DNA of 64,000 bases from ZC4RG30 sp039917615 (GTDB lineage Bacteria; Pseudomonadota; Gammaproteobacteria; Steroidobacterales; Steroidobacteraceae). The stretch covers positions 19,949-83,948 of the forward strand of contig JBDSJD010000031.1 of the NCBI GenBank assembly GCA_039917615.1, given 5' to 3'. The notes under the pieces are model-generated. The model had not been told where the DNA came from. It did no database searches and saw only the letters and a program-made list of their open reading frames with translations. This document shows, piece by piece, positions 41,902 to 50,315 of the stretch; position 1 is the stretch's first letter, and the number at the start of each line of letters is the position of its first letter. The position numbers and the translations under genes are program-made.

Positions 41902-44273
41902 GCACCGTGCTGCAACTGTCCAAGTTGATGGAAGACGCAATCCTGCGCAGCCATCAGCCCTCGCGCAGAAGTTTCCTCAAAGGTTCCGGCGCGCTGGTGA
42001 TCAGCCTGGGAGTCACTACCCTGCCCGGCGGCAACTCGCTCGCTGCAGAACCCGCGGCTGCCGGCCCCTGGCCCAATCCGGATTTCCTGCAACTCGACAC
42101 CTGGATCGTGGTGCACCCCGACAACACCGCCACCTTCTTCGTCGGCAAGACCGATGGCGGCCAGGGCACGGGCACTGCCTACCGGCAGATGATGTGCGAC
42201 GAACTGGATATCGCCTACGACAAAACCAGTCTGGTCATGGGCTGCACGGACATCACTCCTGACCAGGGCGGCTCCGGCGGTTCCGACGGCGTTGAGCGCG
42301 ATGGTTGGGCAATGCGCAGGGTGAGCGCCGAAGCGCGGCGCGTGCTGCTGGAGCTGGGCAGCCAGCATCTAGGCGTACCCGTCGAAATGCTCGTGGTGGC
42401 GAACGCAACGATTGCGCTGAAGTCTGATGCTTCGAAGAAGGTCACGTACGCCACGCTTATCGGTGGCAAGCGTTTCAATGTCGCGGTCACCGGCCGCAAC
42501 GTTGATGCCATCACCGTCAAGGCCGCGGTGAAGCCGGTCAATGAACTGCGCGTGGTGGGCCAATCACTTAAGCGCTACGACATTCCGGGCAAGGTGGACG
42601 GATCGCTGAAGTGGGCCGTGGACATGAAACTGCCCGGTATGGTCCACGCACGCAATGTGCGGCCACCGCTCGCTGGCGCCACATTGCAGCGCATTGATGA
42701 ATCGTCGGTGGCTGATGTGCCAGGCTTCATTCGCGTTGTCAGTCGCGGCAACTATGTGGCCGTGATCTGCGAGCGCGAGGAACAGGCCATCCGTGCCGCC
42801 AGACAACTAAAGGTGGAATGGAAAGGACCCGCCACTGCTCCGTTTCCGACATCCGGCGAACTGTTCAACTATATGCGTCGCGCCACACCCAGCTCGACCA
42901 CCGAACCCCAGGTTCAGGGGGATCCGGCGGCGGCGCTGGCGGGTGCGGCACAGGTCATCGAAGCCGAATACGAAGTTCCCTTTCAAGGGCACTCGGCCAT
43001 TGGTCCGGCACACGCGCTGGCCGACCCTGCCGATGGTCAGATGACGATCTATTCCAATGACATGAAGATTTACGCCCTGCGCAACGGCGTGGCCAGATTC
43101 CTCGACATGCCGCGCGAGAAAGTGCGCGCGATCTACATGGATGGGCCGCAGGTGTACGGCCGCACCGCAGCTGACGATGCGGGCTTCGAAGCTGCGTTCC
43201 TGGCGCGAGAGCTGGGGCGCCCGGTGCGCATGCAATGGATGCGCGATGAAGAGACTGCGTGGGATACCAAAGGTCCGCCGTATGTCTTCAAATTGCGCGG
43301 CGGGCTGGATGCCCAGGGTAAGGTGGTGGCCCTCGAGTACGACGCCTGCGCTCTGGACCTCAACCACCTGGGTTACAACGAACCCGATACGGTGCTTGTG
43401 GCACAGCTCATGGGACGCAGGCCGGAGCGGCCAGCCAGGGGCGGCGCCGAAACACCGTCGTCGATGTACGTCATTCCAAATCGGCGCACGACGACGCGTG
43501 TGGTCGGCCTGCCGATGATCTGGGAGACGCCCCTGCGCACCGGCAACCTGCGTGATCCGAATGGACCACAGGTAACTTTTGCCTTCGAGTCGTTCATCGA
43601 TGAACTGGCCGTGGCAGCCAAGGCCGATCCGATTCAGTTCCGTCTGGACCTGATGGCCGAAGCCAAGGAGGATGGCGTGTTCCGCAAGGCGCGCTCCATT
43701 GCAGTGGTGCGTGCGGCGGCGAAGGCTTATGGCTGGGACACGCGTTATTCACCCAGGCCGCGCGCAGCGGCAACGCGTGGAAATCTGCTGTCGGGACGTG
43801 GCATCGCCTACACCTACCGCAGCAATACGATTGCCGCCACCATTGCCGAGGTGGAGGTGAATCGCGAGACGGGGCGGGTGTGGGTCAAGCGTCTGGTTTG
43901 CGCCCATGACTGCGGACTCGCGATCAATCCGGAGGGTCTTCGGCACACAGTTGAGTGCGGCATGCTGCACGCCCTGAGCCGCGCGCTCTGGGAAGAAGTG
44001 CAGTTCGATACCGAAAAAGTCACCAGCGTAGATTGGGCTTCGTATCCCAGCCTGCGGCATACGGACACACCGGCGAACATCGAGGTTGTGCTGGTCAACG
44101 GCGATCCCAATCCGGAGCGCCCTGACCTTCCCCCTTACGGCGCGGGTGAAACCAGCCACAAGCCGCTGATCGCAGCAGTCGCCAACGCGATTTACGATGC
44201 AACAGGAGTTCGCATGCGTCGTGTGCCGTTCCGCAGCGAAAAGGTGCTGGCCGCCATCCGCAACGCAAAATAG
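41898..44273 (+). CDS. Molybdopterin-binding subunit, xanthine dehydrogenase/IorB family, Tat-exported
   Basis: 791 residues. A Tat signal (SRRSFLKGSGALVISLGVTT) begins near residue 21, so the complex should act in the periplasm with the small subunit carried along. GKTDGGQGTGTAY, EAEYEVPFQGHSAIGP, CALDLNHLGYNEPD and GAGETSHKP fit the molybdenum-binding fold; the last contains the catalytic Glu expected near the C-terminus. The substrate may be an aldehyde or N-heterocycle. No xdhC-like maturation gene is present nearby. A terminator-like hairpin follows. Confidence 0.9.
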   Translation: MSTVLQLSKLMEDAILRSHQPSRRSFLKGSGALVISLGVTTLPGGNSLAAEPAAAGPWPNPDFLQLDTWIVVHPDNTATFFVGKTDGGQGTGTAYRQMMCDELDIAYDKTSLVMGCTDITPDQGGSGGSDGVERDGWAMRRVSAEARRVLLELGSQHLGVPVEMLVVANATIALKSDASKKVTYATLIGGKRFNVAVTGRNVDAITVKAAVKPVNELRVVGQSLKRYDIPGKVDGSLKWAVDMKLPGMVHARNVRPPLAGATLQRIDESSVADVPGFIRVVSRGNYVAVICEREEQAIRAARQLKVEWKGPATAPFPTSGELFNYMRRATPSSTTEPQVQGDPAAALAGAAQVIEAEYEVPFQGHSAIGPAHALADPADGQMTIYSNDMKIYALRNGVARFLDMPREKVRAIYMDGPQVYGRTAADDAGFEAAFLARELGRPVRMQWMRDEETAWDTKGPPYVFKLRGGLDAQGKVVALEYDACALDLNHLGYNEPDTVLVAQLMGRRPERPARGGAETPSSMYVIPNRRTTTRVVGLPMIWETPLRTGNLRDPNGPQVTFAFESFIDELAVAAKADPIQFRLDLMAEAKEDGVFRKARSIAVVRAAAKAYGWDTRYSPRPRAAATRGNLLSGRGIAYTYRSNTIAATIAEVEVNRETGRVWVKRLVCAHDCGLAINPEGLRHTVECGMLHALSRALWEEVQFDTEKVTSVDWASYPSLRHTDTPANIEVVLVNGDPNPERPDLPPYGAGETSHKPLIAAVANAIYDATGVRMRRVPFRSEKVLAAIRNAK

Positions 44274-44314
44274 ACTGAGGCCGGAGAAGCGTGGCTACCC
44301 TTCCCGGCCCCAGT
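44274..44314 (+). terminator. Terminator-like hairpin after the molybdenum oxidoreductase operon
   Basis: ACTGAGGCCGG (44274-44284) pairs with CCGGCCCCAGT (44304-44314) with one mismatch around a 19-base loop, and is followed by CTTTCG. It starts directly after the stop codon. The remaining bases up to the convergent DUF1415 gene at 44448 show nothing recognisable. Confidence 0.5.
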
Positions 44315-44447
44315 CTTTCGATAGATGATTCGTTTAAGATTCATTTACCGCAGCTAGAGCTTGCACTTATTTGGTGGCGGGCAATACGCCTGAACCGCTT
44401 GAGCCTTTGCGGGACTGATCCTACGCACTGCGCCGAGTCGTAATCTT

Positions 44448-45014
44448 TCAAGCCTCGGCATCGGCTTTGCACTGCGCTTGCAGCGCGGCGAAAGCCTCAG
44501 CGCCCAGTTCCTCAAGAGTCTGGATATTTTTCCTGTAAATCGCCTCGGCGTCGGGGAACGCGGCCACAGCACGATCGACGCTGTCTTCACGCAACAGGTG
44601 CAACGTCGGGTAAGGTGACCTGTTGGTCGCATTCGTCACATCATCCACATGCGTGCCAGCGAACTGGTACTGCGGGTGAAAACTCGCGACCTGCAGCACA
44701 CCCTCGTAACCCAGCTGCGCAAGCAGCTCGTCGGCCACGGCGAGAAAGTCATTGTAATCGGGGAACTCGTTAAGAACCTGCGGGTGAATGAGCAATGTGG
44801 TGTCAACCACATTTGCGTCGATGGCGTTCAGGTAGTCCATCTCATCGCGCAGTTCGGCCAGCAATGTTTTGACATCGATGGCTTCGCTAACCACATAGCG
44901 AACCTGGTTCCTGGTCTGCACGGCTTTCGCAAAAGGACACAGGTTCAGTCCGATCACTGCGCGGTCGACCCATGCCCGGGTTTCGGCAAGCGCTTGCTGG
45001 GAGGAAGGAATCAT
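44448..45014 (-). CDS. DUF1415 family protein
   Basis: 188 residues. AETRAWVDRAVIGLNLCPFAKAVQTRNQVRYVVSEA, the DTTLLIHP segment, FLAVADELL and VASFHPQYQFAGTHVDDVTNATNRSPYPTLHLLREDSVDRAV are characteristic of DUF1415. Function is unknown; the conserved Cys, His and Asp residues suggest a metal or redox role. It is soluble, without a signal. It lies 35 bases downstream of the radical SAM gene on the same strand, so they may be co-transcribed. Confidence 0.92.
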   Translation of the reverse strand: MIPSSQQALAETRAWVDRAVIGLNLCPFAKAVQTRNQVRYVVSEAIDVKTLLAELRDEMDYLNAIDANVVDTTLLIHPQVLNEFPDYNDFLAVADELLAQLGYEGVLQVASFHPQYQFAGTHVDDVTNATNRSPYPTLHLLREDSVDRAVAAFPDAEAIYRKNIQTLEELGAEAFAALQAQCKADAEA

Positions 45015-45049
45015 CCGGTACTGCCGTCGTAAATGCGGCAGGCAACTTA

Positions 45050-46129
45050 TCAGAACCCGAGCCCCATTTGCCCGCCAGTTTCCGGAGGCCGGAACAGGTC
45101 GGTTGTCAGCTGGATGCGGCGCTCCGTAGTGAATCCGAACCGGCGGCTGGCAAGTTGGAAACGGTCACGCAGCAACTGTGCCCATGCACCCGTGCCACGC
45201 ATGCGTACGCCGAATTGCGATGAGTTGTCCTTGCCCTCGCGCGCGCCATTCACCAGTGACATGACGTGTTCGGCACGGTCCGGCATGTGCACGGCCAGCC
45301 ACTGGCGGAACAGATCCTTCACTTCCAGGGGAAGACGCAGCAGCACATAGCCAGCATGCGCAGCGCCAGCCGCGGCTGAACGCTCAAGAATGCACTCCAG
45401 CTCACTGTCGTTGACAGCCGGAATGATCGGTGCCGCCAGGACGCCCACTGGAACACCGGCACTGCGCACCACCTGCATTGCGTGCAGTCGCGCCTCCGAT
45501 GCAGCGGACCGTGGTTCCAGTTTCCGTTTCAGGTCTGCATCGAATGTAGTGATGCTGTACATCACCATGACCAGGCCCTGCTCCGCCATCGGCTTCAGCA
45601 GGTCGAGATCGCGCAACAGCAATGTGCTGCGCGTGGTGATCGCCACCGGATGCCTTGCCTCAGCCAGCACCTCGAGTATGGAGCGGGTGATGCGCAGCTT
45701 GCGCTCCACTGGCTGGTAGGGATCGGTGTTCGAACCCAGCATGATGTGGCGACACACATAGCCGGGGCGTGACAGCTCCCGGCGCAGCAACTGCGCCGCT
45801 TCTGGCTTGTAGGTCAGGCGAGTTTCGAAATCGATGCCGGGCGACATTCCCAGATAGGCGTGGGATGGGCGTGCAAAACAAAAAATGCAACCATGTTCGC
45901 ATCCCCTGTAAGGGTTGATGGATTGGTCGTAGGGAATGTCCGGCGAATCGTTGTGCGCGATCACGCTGCGACTGGTGTCTACCAGCAGCTCGGTCTCGAT
46001 GCTGCTCGGCTGCTCTTCCTGATACCAGCCATCGTCGACCCCTTCTGCGTGCTGACGATCGAAGCGGTTGGCCGGGTTTGCAAGCGCACCTCTGCCTTTG
46101 AATCCGGACGGTGGAATCTGCGTTGCCAT
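45050..46129 (-). CDS. PA0069-family radical SAM protein
   Basis: 359 residues. The three cluster cysteines are in RGCEHGCIFCFARP (Cys77, Cys81, Cys84), the CxxxCxxC of radical SAM enzymes. YDQSINPYRGCEHGC, GSNTDPYQPVE and PVAITTRSTLLLRDLDLL mark the spore-photoproduct-lyase-like PA0069 subgroup. Reaction unknown; a DNA-repair role has been proposed for relatives. A near-consensus LexA box lies two to six bases upstream of the start codon, so the gene is probably SOS-induced and may be translated from a nearly leaderless mRNA. No Shine-Dalgarno sequence is visible. Confidence 0.93.
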   Translation of the reverse strand: MATQIPPSGFKGRGALANPANRFDRQHAEGVDDGWYQEEQPSSIETELLVDTSRSVIAHNDSPDIPYDQSINPYRGCEHGCIFCFARPSHAYLGMSPGIDFETRLTYKPEAAQLLRRELSRPGYVCRHIMLGSNTDPYQPVERKLRITRSILEVLAEARHPVAITTRSTLLLRDLDLLKPMAEQGLVMVMYSITTFDADLKRKLEPRSAASEARLHAMQVVRSAGVPVGVLAAPIIPAVNDSELECILERSAAAGAAHAGYVLLRLPLEVKDLFRQWLAVHMPDRAEHVMSLVNGAREGKDNSSQFGVRMRGTGAWAQLLRDRFQLASRRFGFTTERRIQLTTDLFRPPETGGQMGLGF

Positions 46130-46134
46130 GCACG

Positions 46135-46154
46135 TACTGTATATACATACAGTA
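46135..46154. promoter_or_regulatory. LexA (SOS) box
   Basis: TACTGTATATACATACAGTA differs at one position from the E. coli consensus TACTGTATATATATACAGTA. The symmetry extends to 46131-46158 (CACG...CGTG). It lies between the SnoaL-like gene and the radical SAM gene, directly against the start codon of the latter (46129). Confidence 0.9.
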
Positions 46155-46188
46155 CGTGCCGCAAGTCACCGCTGCGAGCGCTGCGTCA

Positions 46189-46731
46189 CTATTTTTTCTT
46201 GGTCCGCGGATCCTTCTCGCCGAGACCGGGATAAAACAGTTTGCGATTGTCCCGCGACTCGTTGAACACCTTGCGCATCTTGAACAGCCATTTGCCGTTC
46301 ACACGCACCAGATCGTCTTCGTAGTGCCCGAAATACAGCAGCTGTACATCCTTCTGCGGCGTGTTGTTGGTCAGCGCAAACCAGTACGCGGTGGTCTTGG
46401 CCGTATTGCCAGTGACGTCGATGACATGATTGATGATCTGGTGCCGCGTGCGGGGACGGGACGTGGCCCCTTCGGGAATCTCGACCTTGCGCGCACCACC
46501 GAAGTTGGACATGGCTTTGCGGATCGCCGCCTTGCCGCGCTCCACGCCAAAGACCCATTCGAGCACGCCATCGTCGGCCCAGGTGGACATGACAGTGTCT
46601 ATGTCGCCAGAGTCCACCGCCACCATGTACTTGTTGGAAAGATTTTCTATTTCAGCGCGATCGTCCGCGTAGCCTGCCCAGACCAGCGGCGCGGACACCA
46701 GCCAGAACACCGCAATCATGATTTTCTTCAT
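46189..46731 (-). CDS. Secreted SnoaL/NTF2-like protein
   Basis: 180 residues with a signal peptide (MKKIMIAVFWLVSAPLVWAG). The NTF2-like cone fold shows DRAEIENLSNKYMVAVDSGDIDTVMSTWADDGVLEW, then TRHQIINHVIDVTGNTAKTTAYW and a C-terminal DDLVRVNGKWLFKMRKVF. Proteins of this type include polyketide cyclases and ring-hydroxylation small subunits, but most secreted ones are of unknown function. The basic KKK tail is unusual. It ends 35 bases before the LexA box. Confidence 0.82.
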   Translation of the reverse strand: MKKIMIAVFWLVSAPLVWAGYADDRAEIENLSNKYMVAVDSGDIDTVMSTWADDGVLEWVFGVERGKAAIRKAMSNFGGARKVEIPEGATSRPRTRHQIINHVIDVTGNTAKTTAYWFALTNNTPQKDVQLLYFGHYEDDLVRVNGKWLFKMRKVFNESRDNRKLFYPGLGEKDPRTKKK

Positions 46732-46855
46732 CGCAACTCCTCATGCACCCAGGTGGCCACGTGCGCCACAAAAGCGTCTCGCATTCGAATGCGATTGCTC
46801 ATTTGTGCGAAGGAGCCTAGCAGTTCAGGCGAGCCGGCTCCAGCAACGTGTCCGC

Positions 46856-47506
46856 TCAGCGTAGGCCGAAAACCACGCGAAATCCCTTGCACGCCTGCAC
46901 CGCCACACCATCCGTTGTAGCTGGCACAAAACTCAGCGACTCACGTGCCCAGAGCACGGCGGCCTGGTCCAGACGCTTGTGGCCAGAGCTGGACTGGATG
47001 CCGGGAACGCCCTCCATCCGACCGCGCGCATCGACACAGACGCGCACAATCGTCACACCCTGCTCTTCGAGCATCACAGATGCAGCCGGATAGTAGTCAT
47101 CGGAGGGGCGTACGGCCCGATACTGCAGTTGCGTCGACACATGTTGTGCTGGAGCCGTCGCCACCGGATCGAAGGCCGCGCCGACGTCAACCGCGCCCGG
47201 GATAGCGGTGCTCTCTGGTATCTGTATGGTCTCGGTCGTCACAATCTGAATCAGATTCGGCGGTGGTAGCAGCGGAATGGTCGGTAGCAGAAGCTGCGGC
47301 TTGGGAAGCGTCGGCTGCGGCTCCGGCGGAAGCGGATCTGGCGGATCAAGGCGCGTTACGAACGGCTGCGGACCGGTATCGACCAACGGCGGAACGACTT
47401 TGATTGCAACCAGCGCAGTGATGACGAGCGCGTGCAAACCTATTACTGCCATCAACGTCATGGATCGGCCGGAAAGTATTGCGGCCTGCTGGATATGGGC
47501 ACTCAT
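46856..47506 (-). CDS. TonB family energy transducer
   Basis: 216 residues from the Met at 47506 (MSAHIQQAAILSGRSM), with GGGGAGGA seven bases upstream. One N-terminal helix (LMAVIGLHALVITALVAIKVV) anchors it; a Pro-rich stretch (DPPDPLPPEPQPTLPKPQLLLPTIPLLPPP) spans the periplasm; the C-terminal domain includes YYPAASVMLEEQGVTIVRVCVDARG and the closing KGFRVVFGLR. It should energise TonB-dependent receptors such as the one at 50-53 kb, but exbB and exbD are not nearby. A Cys in the C-domain strand (RVCVD) is typical of this subgroup. Confidence 0.88.
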   Translation of the reverse strand: MSAHIQQAAILSGRSMTLMAVIGLHALVITALVAIKVVPPLVDTGPQPFVTRLDPPDPLPPEPQPTLPKPQLLLPTIPLLPPPNLIQIVTTETIQIPESTAIPGAVDVGAAFDPVATAPAQHVSTQLQYRAVRPSDDYYPAASVMLEEQGVTIVRVCVDARGRMEGVPGIQSSSGHKRLDQAAVLWARESLSFVPATTDGVAVQACKGFRVVFGLR

Positions 47507-47629
47507 GCTAAATCCTCCCCTGCTGTTGAACGCAGCTACATTCTGCGCTGACTGGCAAGGCATGCAAGCGAAGCCCAGATCGCTGCCAGGGAAGTAGTAA
47601 GCCCCGCGGGGAGGCGTAGGATGGTTGGG

Positions 47630-48325
47630 CTATTTGCCCAGCGAACCGAAGACCTTTCGCAGCAGCGCGTTGGCCTGTTGCAACGGATTCTTGCGAATGG
47701 CGGCTTCTTCTCGCGCCATGACGAGAAACAGGCCATCGAGCGTCTTGCGGGTAACGTAGGCGTCGATACTGGCATCGCTCGAATCGATGAGTCCCAGCGC
47801 GCTGGCCTTGCCAGCAACATCCTTGTAGACCTCGGCCAGCTTCACGTCGGCCGTAGCCTTCCTGACGATGGGCAGGAATTTCTCGCCAAGCTTGTCGGAC
47901 ATAGACTTGCGGAAATATTCCGTGGCAGCGTTTTCCGGTCCCTTGAGGACGCCCACCGCATCTTTCACACTCATCTGCTTGATCGATTGCATGAGCATTT
48001 CCCGGGATTCAGGCACGGCTGCCTCTGCGGCCCGATTCATCGCTAGCGTCAGGGCATCGATCTGTTTGCCAAGTCCGAGCTTGCGTGCGGTCTTGCTGGC
48101 TTTCTGCAACTTGCCCGGCAGGGGAATGCGCACTTCTGGATCTGCCATGAAGCCATCTGTCTTGCCCAGGGTCGAAATCGCCACGCCAGCCGCCTGGGTC
48201 AATGCTGCCTTCAATCCGTCGGTGCTCTCTGCTGCACTCAGCGATGCAAGTGCATCCGCCGCGCCCGCGGCATTTGCGAACAGCAGGCAGAGAGCCATCA
48301 GCTTCAACCTGTGGATACGAATCAT
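47630..48325 (-). CDS. DUF4197 secreted protein
   Basis: 231 residues from the Met at 48325 (MIRIHRLKLMALCLLFANAAGA), a signal peptide. GLKAALTQAAGVAISTLGKTDGF, VRIPLPGKLQKASKTARKLGLGKQID, MNRAAEAAVPESREMLMQSIKQMSV and TRKTLDGLFLVMAREEAAIRKNP are characteristic of DUF4197; function unknown. The start overlaps the stop of the hydroxypyruvate isomerase gene (ATGA). The 123-base gap after it, up to the TonB gene, holds only the short palindrome CCCCGCGGGG. Confidence 0.9.
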   Translation of the reverse strand: MIRIHRLKLMALCLLFANAAGAADALASLSAAESTDGLKAALTQAAGVAISTLGKTDGFMADPEVRIPLPGKLQKASKTARKLGLGKQIDALTLAMNRAAEAAVPESREMLMQSIKQMSVKDAVGVLKGPENAATEYFRKSMSDKLGEKFLPIVRKATADVKLAEVYKDVAGKASALGLIDSSDASIDAYVTRKTLDGLFLVMAREEAAIRKNPLQQANALLRKVFGSLGK

Positions 48326-49116
48326 GAGTTCACTCCTTTGAGGTATGGGTGAGCCCAGCCAAGTCCATCCAGCGTGCCTGCGGCGGGAAGGTACTCGCAA
48401 CCGATATGGCCTTTGTAACCTATGGCATCGATATGCCGCAGCAGCCGCTCGAACGCAATTTCGCCTGTTCCCGGTTCATGCCTGCCCGGGTTGTCCGCGA
48501 TCTGGATGTGGCCGATCCACGGCAGCAGCCGTTCCACCGAACGCATGAGATCGCCCTCCATGATCTGCATGTGATAGACATCGTACTGCAGCTGGATGTT
48601 CGGACGGGTGGCGGCACTGATGCATTCCAGCGCGAGCCGCGTTGAATCGAGCAGGTAACCCGGCATGTCCACCTTTGTGTTGATCGGCTCGAGCATCACG
48701 GTGGCATCCACTTTCGCCAGTCGGTCAGCAGCACGGACAATGCTGCCGATGTATTGGTCGATGTGCTTCGTGTGATCTGCGCCGACAGGCAGCATTCCGG
48801 CCATGACGTGCACGCGCTTGCAGCCGGTAGCTGCAACGTATTCAAGCGCCCGCCCGATGCTGGCGTCGAACTCTTGCTCCCTGCCGGGCAGTGACGCCAG
48901 GCCGCGTTCACCTGCTTCGAACCGCCCGGGTGGCGCATTGAAAAGCATCAAGGGCATGCCGTTGGCTGCAAGGCGCTGCGCCATTTCGAAGGGTTCAACC
49001 ACATAGGGGAACTGGCATTCAACTGCACGGAAACCCGCCTGTACCGCTGCCTCGATACGCTCGAGGAATGGCAGCTCAGTAAACGTGGTCGAGATGTTGG
49101 CGGCGAGGCGAATCAT
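48322..49116 (-). CDS. hyi: Hydroxypyruvate isomerase-like TIM-barrel protein
   Basis: 264 residues of the xylose-isomerase-like TIM barrel. AANISTTFTELPFLERIEAA, EPINTKVDMPGYLLDS, LQYDVYHMQIMEGDL, HIQIADNPGRHEPGTGEI and GCEYLPAAGT are the metal-site and Hyi/OtnI signatures, with Glu and His ligands in place. It interconverts hydroxypyruvate and tartronate semialdehyde, or a related 2-oxo-sugar acid (OtnI). No glyoxylate-carboligase genes are nearby; a role with the sugar locus at 50-64 kb is only possible. It is divergent from hemF. Confidence 0.88.
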   Translation of the reverse strand: MIRLAANISTTFTELPFLERIEAAVQAGFRAVECQFPYVVEPFEMAQRLAANGMPLMLFNAPPGRFEAGERGLASLPGREQEFDASIGRALEYVAATGCKRVHVMAGMLPVGADHTKHIDQYIGSIVRAADRLAKVDATVMLEPINTKVDMPGYLLDSTRLALECISAATRPNIQLQYDVYHMQIMEGDLMRSVERLLPWIGHIQIADNPGRHEPGTGEIAFERLLRHIDAIGYKGHIGCEYLPAAGTLDGLGWAHPYLKGVNS

Positions 49117-49211
49117 GCCGCTACATTACCCTGTACGGCGAGGCGGTGATACGCTTCCATCGCGTCGGGAAAGACGCATTGTTCTGGGAATGACCAACGG
49201 CATGGCGATTG

Positions 49212-50138
49212 ATGAGTAACGAGAAGGCGGCGCAGATACTGGCCTACCTGCATGCATTGCAGGAACGGCTCTGCAACACCTTCGGCACGCAGATGGGCGG
49301 CACCTTCCTGCGCGACGAGTGGCAGCGCCCGGCGGGGGAAGGCAAGCTGCAGGGCGGCGGCGTAACAGCGGTACAGGAAGGCGCCGCGGTCATGGAACGG
49401 GCCGGCGTGGCGCTGTCGGACGTGCGCGGCTCGCAGCTGCCGCCATCGGCCACCGCGCGCAATCCCGAACTCGCGGGGCGCGAGTTCCGCGCCATGGGTC
49501 TGTCGGTGGTCATGCATCCGCGCAATCCGCATGCGCCCATCAGCCACATGAATGTGCGCTTCTTCAGCGCTGGCGATGTCTGGTGGTTTGGCGGCGGCAT
49601 CGATCTGACACCCTGCATCCCCTATGAGCAGGACATCGTGCTCTGGCATCGCGCGGCACGTGATGGCTGCGCGACGGTCTCGCCTGCCATCTATCCGCTA
49701 GCGCGGCAGCAATGCGACGAATACTTCTGGCTCAAACATCGCAATGAGTCACGCGGCATCGGTGGCATCTTCTATGACGACGTAAACGAAAGCACACCGG
49801 GCATGCCGCTGACATGGGAACAGGGATTCGAACTCATGCAGCAGACTGGCAATGCCTACCACAATGCCTATCTTTCAATCATGAACCAGCGTCGTGACAC
49901 ACCAGGCAACGACCGGGAGCGCAGTTATCAACTGCATCGCCGTGGAAGATATGTGGAATTCAATCTGGTGTTCGACCGGGGCACGCTGTTCGGCCTGCAG
50001 TCCGGCGGCCGCACTGAATCAATTCTGGTGTCGATGCCGCCGGAAGCACGTTGGTCCTATGCGAGCACGGATCCGGAAATGGATGCGAACCTGCTGCCCT
50101 ATCTGACGACGCTGCGCGGCAAGGACTGGCTGGCCTGA
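49212..50138 (+). CDS. hemF: Oxygen-dependent coproporphyrinogen III oxidase
   Basis: 308 residues from the ATG at 49212 (MSNEKAAQILAYLHALQERL); a TTG one codon earlier is possible. The invariant HPRNPHAPISHMNVRFF block is present, with WWFGGGIDLTP, FYDDV and the C-terminal YVEFNLVFDRGTLFGLQSGGRTESILVSMPP. It converts coproporphyrinogen III to protoporphyrinogen IX aerobically in haem synthesis. It faces the isomerase gene across a 95-base divergent gap with no obvious boxes. Confidence 0.97.
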   Translation: MSNEKAAQILAYLHALQERLCNTFGTQMGGTFLRDEWQRPAGEGKLQGGGVTAVQEGAAVMERAGVALSDVRGSQLPPSATARNPELAGREFRAMGLSVVMHPRNPHAPISHMNVRFFSAGDVWWFGGGIDLTPCIPYEQDIVLWHRAARDGCATVSPAIYPLARQQCDEYFWLKHRNESRGIGGIFYDDVNESTPGMPLTWEQGFELMQQTGNAYHNAYLSIMNQRRDTPGNDRERSYQLHRRGRYVEFNLVFDRGTLFGLQSGGRTESILVSMPPEARWSYASTDPEMDANLLPYLTTLRGKDWLA

Positions 50139-50255
50139 CACGCAGGTTGGTTTGAATCCCAGCTCTCGGATAGGCGGCACGTCAGCAAGGTCGTCGTCAT
50201 CTGCTTGCCACTACGCATAGGTCGGGTCGGCCGATACCCTTCCCGCACTTAGGAT

Positions 50256-50284
50256 GCAGCGCGCGATAACAAACCGCGCGCTGC
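50256..50284. terminator. Strong GC hairpin between hemF and the TonB-dependent receptor
   Basis: GCAGCGCGCG (50256-50265) pairs perfectly with CGCGCGCTGC (50275-50284) around ATAACAAAC. It lies between two convergent genes without a T-run on either side, so it could act for both. The rest of the 177-base gap shows nothing. Confidence 0.55.
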
Positions 50285-50315
50285 ACCACTCGAGAACCCA
50301 ACCGACCGCGTCAAC

